Assembly (NCBI GenBank): GCA_963708205.1
Contig: OY970196.1
Span: 3,038,001 to 3,102,000, forward strand
From: CAVYTF01 sp963708205
Lineage (GTDB): Bacteria; Bacteroidota; Bacteroidia; Chitinophagales; Chitinophagaceae
Direction: 5' to 3'
DNA length: 64,000 nucleotides
Both the position numbers and the translations under genes were made by a program. Under the pieces are notes generated by a model, which worked only from the letters and a program-made list of their open reading frames with translations, was not told the origin of the DNA and made no database searches. Shown here piece after piece: positions 34,504 through 42,800 of this stretch. Position 1 is the stretch's first letter. Every line of letters starts with the position of its first letter.

Positions 34504-34917
34504 ATGGATGCACTAAATGCTACAGTCGCTAAAATGTTTGAAGGATGTACTGTGAACCAAAAATGCTCAATATTTCAATTGCTATTTTTCGCAGCTGTTT
34601 GCGATGAAAGCAATTCACCAAAAGAAGTGAGCATCCTTAATAGTTACTTGGAAATTTTGGGGCTTTCGCAAAAACAACCCCTACTATATTTCGAACAAAA
34701 TGGGAAAGACGTAATGGAAAATGATATCAAATCTTTGCCTCAGTCCGTTAAAGAATTTTTAGTTTTCGCAGCATACGAATTATGTTGCGCTGATGGACCA
34801 TGTAACAACAAAGAGATCCTCTATTTTGATTACATATTTCCAAAAATGGGTTTATCAGAAAATGAAGTTGTGGATATTATCCAAAAAGGATTAGCTTTAT
34901 ACAATAAATTTCGATGA
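34504..34917 (+). CDS. TerB-like helical protein
   Basis: The 137-residue protein is all-helical with two TerB-like units: IFQLLFFAAVCDESNSPKEVSILNSYLEILGL and FLVFAAYELCCADGPCNNKEILYFDYIFPKMGLSENEV. The acidic DES/ADG positions after each helix pair match the metal-binding pattern of the tellurite-resistance TerB/DUF533 fold. The role of these proteins is unclear, with links to stress response and phage defence. It has its own promoter overlapping the XRE operator. Family assignment is from fold pattern only. Confidence 0.6.
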   Translation: MDALNATVAKMFEGCTVNQKCSIFQLLFFAAVCDESNSPKEVSILNSYLEILGLSQKQPLLYFEQNGKDVMENDIKSLPQSVKEFLVFAAYELCCADGPCNNKEILYFDYIFPKMGLSENEVVDIIQKGLALYNKFR

Positions 34918-35122
34918 ACATGAAATAAGAAAAAAGTCAATGGTTAATTACAAAAGCCCCTTCAATCCGTTGATAAATTATCTAACGCAAAACTTGATAT
35001 TCGTTTCTATCAAAAACATGCCATGATGAAGACCAACAGAGCAGCTCACGATAAGAGCAACAGGCTTTGGTATTCAAAAGATGCAGCATCTTAAATCGCT
35101 TTATTAGTCTTATCTTCCGCTC

Positions 35123-35542
35123 ATGAATGCTGAAGAACCAGTTTTTCACAAACCGCAAAGTTTCCTTACCGCACGTCGCCTATTTTATGCAAATTTCTTT
35201 GTCATCGGCCTTACCTATGCGATTCAAAATATTTTTATTGGCCCTGATAAACATCCAGTCACAGTCTTGTTTATATTACTAGTCTGGATTGCAATAATAT
35301 TGTCATTGATTAGCCAAATGAATTTATGTAAAAAATGGGCGCGCACAGCTATAACAGTACTTTATTCATTAGCAGCCATGGGATATGCATTTAATGTGGT
35401 ACAGCTTTTCAAAAGGAACGCTTTTTTAGGTGCACTTTCAGTCATTAATACTTCTTTGTATTTTCTTGCATTTGTCTTCCTGTTCCAAAAAGACAGCAAC
35501 GACTGGTTTAACAGCCACCACACAAAGGATGCATTACCCTAA
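35123..35542 (+). CDS. Small membrane protein with four predicted helices
   Basis: The 139-residue protein has hydrophobic stretches at about 22-42 (YANFFVIGLTYAIQNIFI), 47-68 (VTVLFILLVWIAIILSLI), 75-97 and 107-123, joined by short charged loops. That is the layout of a small inner-membrane protein. No motif identifies a function. Its last 4 bp overlap the stop of the convergent polymerase-like gene. The 34918-35122 spacer before it shows nothing recognisable. Confidence 0.6.
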   Translation: MNAEEPVFHKPQSFLTARRLFYANFFVIGLTYAIQNIFIGPDKHPVTVLFILLVWIAIILSLISQMNLCKKWARTAITVLYSLAAMGYAFNVVQLFKRNAFLGALSVINTSLYFLAFVFLFQKDSNDWFNSHHTKDALP

Positions 35543-37200
35543 AGCGCATCTTCAGGCCATGTTTCTTCTATATCCGTACGATCACTTTCATCAATATGTT
35601 CGTAGTTCGGATCAAAGTATGCAGTTCTTATCTTCTGCTTTCCGTCTATCACAGGATATTGCCAAAGTATTGGAATCTCCCGTGGTTTCGGCTCATTATC
35701 TTCAAACCAATCAGGCACTGTTTTAGCTCCCGTAACTTCTTTTAAAAGCTTCGCCCAATCTTCTGCAACAACATCGTCAAGGTTTTTTATTGCGTCTTCT
35801 TTGGTTTGCATTTCGATCTTCAGTCCGGGCTTCTTTCCAACAATCTCCGTAAGCATATCCTCCATTTTTGCACGCACTATTTCAAGATGTTTCTCTTGTG
35901 TCGCGATGCTATCGTGAATCGTAAGCATTGGCATTGCAGGCTCATCAGAGGCCAATTCAGCGCATATCTTTTCAAGGATGATCGTTGCCTCAACGCTTTG
36001 TAAGATCTTCGGAAATAAGCTGCTGCCGCCTGTTTTTATATCATCCATCAAACGCGTTTCTTTTGGAAAAACTTGTCTGAATGCTTTGTAGTAAGCAGGC
36101 TTTTTCTTTTCAAAGTTGTCATACAGCAAAATCATTATGATCTCTTTTGTTGACGCACGATCTGCGAAATATGGGCTATTCTGATATTTCCTGATCTGCT
36201 TTACTTTATTACTTAGTTGTGTGTAAAAGTCATTTTCCCAAATGATATTCTCAAAGCCATTGTCCTGAAAGCCTCTATCAGTGCGGTTTTTTTCATAAAG
36301 GGGCAGCATAATAGAAGAGTATAACGTAGTTATGGAGTTATACAGATTGGTGTTGATGTTATACAGATTAAACTTTTTCTTTTTCTCATTCCAGAATTCT
36401 TCTTTCAGAAGTAGTTGGAAGAGATAAGGCTGCGATGCCTTGATGTCGACACTTCCTACAGGCTCACCCTTTAGAGTAAGAAACGCACGCAATTCTTTCT
36501 TCAAGGCTGTTACCGGCGTGTATAATCTTCCTGCGCTGTCTCTCCGGGGCTGATACTTTCCTTCGTTGATGATCTTTACCAATCGGCGCTGATAATCCAC
36601 GCGGTTATTCATGCGAAGAATAGCTTCATTCTTTGCCTTTACAGAAGAGAAATCGGTTACTTCCAGCTTCTTCTTCATTTTGATATAATAACCTTCGACG
36701 TAGTTATGGGCTTGTTGCAGGTCTATATTCAGCACTTCCTGCGTTAACCACTTCGTAAGATACTTCAAGCCTTTCAACCGCTCTTTTTGTATTGCTTCGC
36801 GCCCTTTCTCAAACGCTTCATACCGGGAGCAAATGTGTTTATACGTTATAAGAACAGTCTTCACTTTGCCTGTATACGCTGGCGTTAACCGGTAACCTCT
36901 GCTTTGTTTGCCTACAGTGTACCTTTTATCGACGAGAATTACTTTTCCTTTACAAAGCAAATCAATAACGGTCGCATAAGCCTTCCCAATTATGTTCCTC
37001 AAAGTGTTAGCGTGAAGTGTAATGTAGCCTCGTTGTTCCAACTGTTCCTGCGCCCGTTTATCTAACGCATCAGGTATAAGAAGGTTGAGAAAATAGTACA
37101 TACCATCGCGAAGATTGGCTCTGCGGTCGCTTCTTACCTCTTTAGGGATGAAATAGTCTGCGTTGAAGTTTTCGGGTATGCTTACTTCGAAAGTTGCCAT
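35539..37200 (-). CDS. Divergent single-subunit polymerase (family A / T7 RNA polymerase-like palm)
   Basis: The 553-residue protein has the three catalytic motifs of the Pol I/T7 RNAP superfamily in order. Motif A is GSVDIKASQPYLF with Asp252. Motif B is DRASTKEIIMILLYD with Arg348, Lys352 and Tyr360, which aligns position by position with the T7 RNAP fingers helix pattern RxxTKxxxMxLxYG. A LQSVEATIIL helix resembling QgtAADi of Pol I follows. Motif C is MLTIHDSIAT with His429-Asp430, close to the HDSFGT of T7 RNAP. The N-terminal 200 residues look like a winged helix plus helical region. No 3'-5' exonuclease or 5' nuclease domain is seen. I infer template-directed nucleotide polymerisation, probably replication of a mobile element, but DNA versus RNA product is undecided. 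Start at 37200 (MATFEVSIPENF) chosen because upstream codons have no domain and overlap the promoter. Confidence 0.65.
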   Translation of the reverse strand: MATFEVSIPENFNADYFIPKEVRSDRRANLRDGMYYFLNLLIPDALDKRAQEQLEQRGYITLHANTLRNIIGKAYATVIDLLCKGKVILVDKRYTVGKQSRGYRLTPAYTGKVKTVLITYKHICSRYEAFEKGREAIQKERLKGLKYLTKWLTQEVLNIDLQQAHNYVEGYYIKMKKKLEVTDFSSVKAKNEAILRMNNRVDYQRRLVKIINEGKYQPRRDSAGRLYTPVTALKKELRAFLTLKGEPVGSVDIKASQPYLFQLLLKEEFWNEKKKKFNLYNINTNLYNSITTLYSSIMLPLYEKNRTDRGFQDNGFENIIWENDFYTQLSNKVKQIRKYQNSPYFADRASTKEIIMILLYDNFEKKKPAYYKAFRQVFPKETRLMDDIKTGGSSLFPKILQSVEATIILEKICAELASDEPAMPMLTIHDSIATQEKHLEIVRAKMEDMLTEIVGKKPGLKIEMQTKEDAIKNLDDVVAEDWAKLLKEVTGAKTVPDWFEDNEPKPREIPILWQYPVIDGKQKIRTAYFDPNYEHIDESDRTDIEETWPEDAL

Positions 37201-37205
37201 CGTGG

Positions 37206-37213
37206 CAAAAGTA
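37206..37213 (-). promoter_or_regulatory. -7 promoter element for the polymerase-like gene
   Basis: The minus strand reads TACTTTTG, a full TAnnTTTG match, only 5 bp upstream of the ATG at 37200. Transcription would start at or next to the start codon, giving a leaderless or nearly leaderless mRNA. The -33 element is not clear. Confidence 0.35.
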
Positions 37214-37277
37214 ATATCACAAAACCTAATGACAGAATTCGCATTTCTTCTGCCGATCTTTGCAATAAAAGACAGTA

Positions 37278-38294
37278 ATGGAAATAGGAATAGACAGTTT
37301 TGCCGCTGCAAATGGAAAAACATATAACACGATTGATAATGCTAAATCTTTAGCCGAACTGCTGGAAAGAATAGAGTTTGCAGATAAATCCGGACTGGAT
37401 GTTTTTGGAATCGGAGAACATCATCGGAAGGAATTTCTTGATTCGGCACCAACAATGATTTTAGCAGCAGCTGCCTCAAGAACAATAAGAATAAAGCTGA
37501 CAAGTGCAGTAACTGTTTTAAGTGCTGCTGATCCTGTTCGCGTTTTTCAAAACTTTGCAACACTTGATCTTATAAGCAATGGTCGTGCTGAGATTGTTGC
37601 AGGTCGTGGTTCTTTCATAGAAGCATTCCCTTTGTTTGGTCTCAATTTAGAAGATTACGATGAACTTTACTCTGAAAAATTAGAGCTGCTCCTTCGCATT
37701 CGTGATAACGAATTGATTACATGGAAAGGAAAATTTCGTTCTGCATTGAATAAGCAATCGGTTTATCCCAGACCACTTCAAAATCCTTTGCCTGTATGGG
37801 TCGGCGTTGGTGGAACTCCTGAATCTTTTGTGCGAGCAGGTACTTTAGGATTACCTTTAATGGTTGCTGTGATAGGTGGAGAAACGCATCGGTTTCGTCC
37901 TTTGATTGATTTATATAAAGAAGCCGGAAGAAAAGCAGGACATAATCCTGAAAAGTTGAAAGTTGGGTTACATTCTTTAGGGTATGTTGCGCAAACACGT
38001 GAAGAAGCAATCAAAGATTTCTTTCCCGGATATGCTGAAACTTTTACTAACATTGGAAGAGAAAGAGGATGGGCACCCGTGACGCGCGCACACTTTGATG
38101 CACAAAATGGAAAGCAGGGTGCGTTGATAGTTGGCGGACCTGAAGATGTTGCGGAAAAAATAATGCATCACAGTGAAGCACTTGGAGGAATTTCCAGGCT
38201 TACGTTGCAAATGGACAGTGCCATGTTAACGCATGAACAACTTAAAAGTGCAATTAAATTAATTGGAGAAAAGGTAAAGCCGTTGATCAAATGA
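37278..38294 (+). CDS. LLM-class flavin-dependent oxidoreductase
   Basis: The 338-residue protein has the luciferase-like monooxygenase TIM barrel: GLDVFGIGEHHRKEFLDSAPTMIL, TSAVTVLSAADPVRVFQNFATLDLISNGRAEIVAGRGSF and PLPVWVGVGGTPES. It probably uses FMNH2 supplied in trans to oxidise a small organic substrate, which cannot be named. It is divergent from the polymerase-like gene, with about 77 bp between starts, and looks like an ordinary metabolic gene inside the accessory region. Confidence 0.9.
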   Translation: MEIGIDSFAAANGKTYNTIDNAKSLAELLERIEFADKSGLDVFGIGEHHRKEFLDSAPTMILAAAASRTIRIKLTSAVTVLSAADPVRVFQNFATLDLISNGRAEIVAGRGSFIEAFPLFGLNLEDYDELYSEKLELLLRIRDNELITWKGKFRSALNKQSVYPRPLQNPLPVWVGVGGTPESFVRAGTLGLPLMVAVIGGETHRFRPLIDLYKEAGRKAGHNPEKLKVGLHSLGYVAQTREEAIKDFFPGYAETFTNIGRERGWAPVTRAHFDAQNGKQGALIVGGPEDVAEKIMHHSEALGGISRLTLQMDSAMLTHEQLKSAIKLIGEKVKPLIK

Positions 38295-38410
38295 GTATTT
38301 ATTTCGAATAATCCCCCGTGGTGACAAGAATCGTAATTAGCTGTGATAAAAATGTAAAACGCTTTTCCATTTATTAATTATATTCGTTGATAATCACCTA
38401 AAATAACCCT

Positions 38411-39886
38411 ATGCTTGCTTTATATTTAGCCATTGCTATTGCGGTTGGTTTTCTTTTAGGATTTCTTATAGCAAGGAAAAAAATTCCAGCAATAGATATT
38501 GAGATCATAAAAAGAAATACGGCTATCGAAACCGAAAGAAATCTTATACAGCAAGACAATAATATGTTGCAGTCACAAATAGATAAATTACATCAACAAA
38601 TTCGAATCATCAGTAATGACGCTGCCTCTAAAGATGCAAAGATTGATGCAGAAGAAAGAAATGCAAACATATTTCGGGAACAATTTCAAAAGCTTGAACA
38701 TCGCTTTAATGAAGCAACTAATACAATCAGCAACTTGGATAAACAAAAAAGTTATTTAGATGCTGAACTAAAATATAAAAATGAACAGCTTAATACCCAA
38801 AAAGAAGAAATTGAAAACATAGGAAAAAAGTATGAGTCAGAGTTTAAGGTACTTGCTCAAAATATATTGAATGAAAAAACAAAAACATTTAATGAGAACC
38901 AGGAAAAATCTTTGAACGATGTTCTTAAGCCATTAAAAGATAATATCGAAACATTCAAAAAAGAAATCGGTGAGAGGTATGATGTTGAAACACGCGACCG
39001 CATCAGCTTAAAAGAACAAATAAAATATATTACAGAAACGAATAAACAATTATCAGAACAAGCAGCAAACCTTACCAATGCTTTGTTGGGTCAAGTCAAG
39101 CAACAGGGTGATTGGGGCGAAATGATTTTAGAAAGTATTTTAGAAAATTCAGGATTAACCAAAGAGTTGCACTATACTGTTCAGGAACGGGTGACTGATG
39201 AGAACGGTCAAGTTTATTTACCAGACATATTGGTGAAGTATCCTGATGGTAGAACAATTGTTATTGATTCAAAAGTTTCTTTAGTTCCCTATTATGAATA
39301 TTGCAATTGCCAACAGGTTGATCACCAGGAAAAATGTTTGAAGCAATTAATTCATTCAATCTATTCACACATAAATAACTTGAGTGGCAAAGATTATCAG
39401 CAGAAGACAAGAGCGCTTGATTTTGTAATGTTGTTCATACCTGTTGAAGGAGCTTACATAACAGCCATGCAAAATGATACTGATATGTGGCGCAAAGCTT
39501 ATAACAAAAAAGTTGTCATAATTAGCCCTACAAATCTTATTCCTGCCATGAAATTAGTGTATGATTTATGGAAGAAAGATGACATCAATAAAGATGCTCA
39601 GGTGATTGCCGATAAAGCTGTAAAAATTTATGAGAAGCTTGCTGCATTTGTTGAAGATTTTGGAAAAGTTGGTATGCAAATTCAAAAAGCTGCTTCTGTT
39701 TTTAATGATGCAGAAAAAAAATTATATACAGGTAAAGGAAATTTATTAGCTCAGGCAAGCCAAATGAAAACTAAGCTTAAGCACAATAAACCAACTCGCG
39801 AATTACCCACTGCGTTAACTGAACAGGCTATAGTAGAGGACGAAATGCCAGCGGAATTTAATAACCAGGAATCACATATCAATTAA
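38411..39886 (+). CDS. rmuC: DNA recombination protein RmuC
   Basis: The 491-residue protein has an N-terminal membrane anchor (LALYLAIAIAVGFLLGFLIA), a long coiled coil (about 35-200) and the RmuC core with the nuclease-like GDWGEMILESILENSGL, YLPDILVKYPDGRTIVIDSKVSL and ALDFVMLFIPVEGAY segments. The D-x-D/S-K pattern is that of the PD-(D/E)XK fold. RmuC proteins limit inversions and some restrict incoming DNA. Its stop abuts the ATG of the giant helicase, so the two are probably made together, which suggests a joint role in handling DNA. Confidence 0.93.
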   Translation: MLALYLAIAIAVGFLLGFLIARKKIPAIDIEIIKRNTAIETERNLIQQDNNMLQSQIDKLHQQIRIISNDAASKDAKIDAEERNANIFREQFQKLEHRFNEATNTISNLDKQKSYLDAELKYKNEQLNTQKEEIENIGKKYESEFKVLAQNILNEKTKTFNENQEKSLNDVLKPLKDNIETFKKEIGERYDVETRDRISLKEQIKYITETNKQLSEQAANLTNALLGQVKQQGDWGEMILESILENSGLTKELHYTVQERVTDENGQVYLPDILVKYPDGRTIVIDSKVSLVPYYEYCNCQQVDHQEKCLKQLIHSIYSHINNLSGKDYQQKTRALDFVMLFIPVEGAYITAMQNDTDMWRKAYNKKVVIISPTNLIPAMKLVYDLWKKDDINKDAQVIADKAVKIYEKLAAFVEDFGKVGMQIQKAASVFNDAEKKLYTGKGNLLAQASQMKTKLKHNKPTRELPTALTEQAIVEDEMPAEFNNQESHIN

Positions 39887-42800
39887 ATGTATTTAGCAGA
39901 GACAGAATTTGTTTTCATGCCCGTGATAAATTTTGCTATGCAGCAAAATCATGTGCCGGTTATAAAAAATTTCAGCACAAAAAATATAAGTGATAAAGAC
40001 TTGGAAAATGTGACCCTTTTAATTCAGTCAAACCCCGATTTTGCTTTGGATTATGATCAAAATCTGGACATTATCAGGAAAGATGAATCAATTGAACTTA
40101 CATCTTTCAATTTTAAGCTATCAGCAAAATATTTGGCAGAATTAACGGAGCGCATTTCTGGAAATATAACAATAACCCTTGCTTCAGGAAGCGAAAAAAT
40201 TTTCACTGAAAATTATACAATTGATTTACTAGCTTACGACCAATGGAGCGGTATTGCGATTTTGCCTGAATTGCTGTGCACTTTTGTTACCCCTAATCAC
40301 CCGCAATTGCCAAAGATTATAAAACGTGCTTCTGAAATTTTAGGAAATTGGACAGGGAATCCATCATTTGATGCATATCAAAGCCGCAATCCAGACCGTG
40401 TTAAAAAACAAATGGCAGCCATTTATGCAGCTATTGCTGAAGTAAAAATTGTATACTGTACAGTTCCTGCAAGTTTTGAGGAAACTGGTCAACGTATTCG
40501 TATGTGCGATACAATTTTTTCGACACAGATGGGCAATTGTCTTGATTTATCGCTATTGTATGCAGCGTGTCTGGAGGCAGTTGGAATTAATCCATTGATA
40601 GTTATTATTAAAGGTCACGCTTTTTCAGGAGGTTGGCTTATTGAAGAATCTTTTGCTGATGCAGTAAATGATGATGCGTCACTTATTACAAAAAGAACTG
40701 CAGAAGGCATTAATGAGATATTACTTATTGAATCAACATGCATGAATGCAGGTAAAAATGCGTCTTTCGATGCATCTGTTTCTTCAGCTAATTTTAAAAT
40801 GATCAATGAAGAAGAATTTTTATTGTTTATTGATGTAAAGCGATCAAGATTCAGTGGTATAAGACCTTTACCCTTACGTATTAAAAGAGAAGATGGATGG
40901 CAGATTATAGAAGAAAAAATTTATGCAAGAAATAATGATTTACCTGAAGAAATAATACCAGGTGTAAAGTTTAAAGATGTCAAAAGAATTGATGTTACTA
41001 AACAAACTATTTGGGAAAGAAAGCTGCTTGACCTTACCTTAAGAAATAACTTGCTTAACCTGCATATAAGAAAAAATACTGTTCAATTTATTGGACTAAA
41101 TCTTCCAGATTTTGAAGATGCTTTGGCGAAAGGATTTGAACTCGAAATTCTTTCACGACCTACTGATTGGGATAACACATTGAGAAGTGCCGGCGTTTAT
41201 CAATCTCTTAACCAAAGTGACCCAGTGTTGGATTTAGTTAAACATGAGTTTACGCAAAAAAGATTAAGAGCTTATTTGCCCGAAAACGAATTGGCTTCGT
41301 CTATAATTTCCTTGTACCGTTCTTCAAGATTATCAATTGAGGAAAATGGTGCCAATACTTTATACGTTGCTTTAGGTTTGTTAAAATGGTATGAAACGAA
41401 TACAAGTGAGAAGCCACGTTACGCACCGCTGCTTTTAATTCCAGTTGAAATAATTAAGAAGTCTGCACAGAAAGGTTATGTTATTCGAAGCCGTGAAGAA
41501 GAAACAATGATGAACATAACGTTACTTGAAATGTTACGACAGGATTTTGGAATCAATATCGGTGGTCTTGAAAATTTGCCAAAAGATGATTTTGGTATTG
41601 ATGTAAAACTTGTCTTCAATATTATTCGTCAAGCAGTAATGTCAAAGAAAGGATGGGATGTGGAAGAGCAGAGTTTTCTTGCCACGTTTTCGTTCAGCAA
41701 GTTTATTTTATGGAATGATATACATTACAATTCAAAAAATCTATTTAGAAATAAAGTTGTTCGCAGTCTTGTTTCAGGTAAATTGGAATGGCAACCAAAA
41801 TGTGACAACTATAATGTTGATTTAGACAATTCAATTCATCCCGCCGAAATTTCTCTGCCGGTAAGTTCAGATGCGTCTCAACTTCAGGCGATATTAACTT
41901 CAGCTAATGATGAAAGTTTTGTATTACATGGTCCGCCCGGAACCGGTAAATCGCAAACTATTACTAATATTATTGCCAATGCATTATATCAGGGCAAGAA
42001 AGTGTTATTTGTGTCTGCAAAGAAAGCTGCGCTTGATGTAGTACATAGCAGGTTGCAATCTATTGGCATTGGTGCATTTTGTTTAGAGTTGCATTCCAAT
42101 AAATCAAAGAAATCTTCTGTGCTTGAGCAGTTGAAAAAATCAACTGAAGCAATTAAAAATAATCCCCCTATAAATTATAAAACAGAGGCAGAACGATTAT
42201 ATAATGTACGTACAGAATTGAATGAATATGTAAATGCTTTACATAAAAAATACGCTTTCGGGTTCTCATTATCTGAACTTTTTAATAAGTACAGTGAATT
42301 AGAATCGAAGCCATGCAAAGTATTTTTTACTTCAAGTGATATAAGCAATTTAATTATTGATAAGGTCACTACATGGAATGATATTGCAGAAGAAATTGCT
42401 ATTGTAGTAAATGTTTGCGAAAACATTCCTACCCATCCTTTAAAAGAAATCCAGACAACAGAATACACAATTCAAATAAAAAATAATGCGCAGCAATTAC
42501 TATCAGACTATGCAAGTTTGCTTTCTGATTTCACTAATATAAGTTCTAAAATAACAAGTGCATTAAAAATTGAAACAGTTATTGAAACGAAAGAGCAAAT
42601 TGAAGCTTTAACAGCATTGAATAAGTTGTTATTGAACATGCCCGATGTGCCTTCACTACTATTCGGCATTGAACATGCAGAACAGAATTTATCACAAATT
42701 ATTAATGTTGCACAGCACGGTTTGAAGCGGAATGAGTTGCGCAACGATTTGCTTCAACGCTTCAATAAAAATATTCTTTCCGTTGATGCGAGTAAACTTT

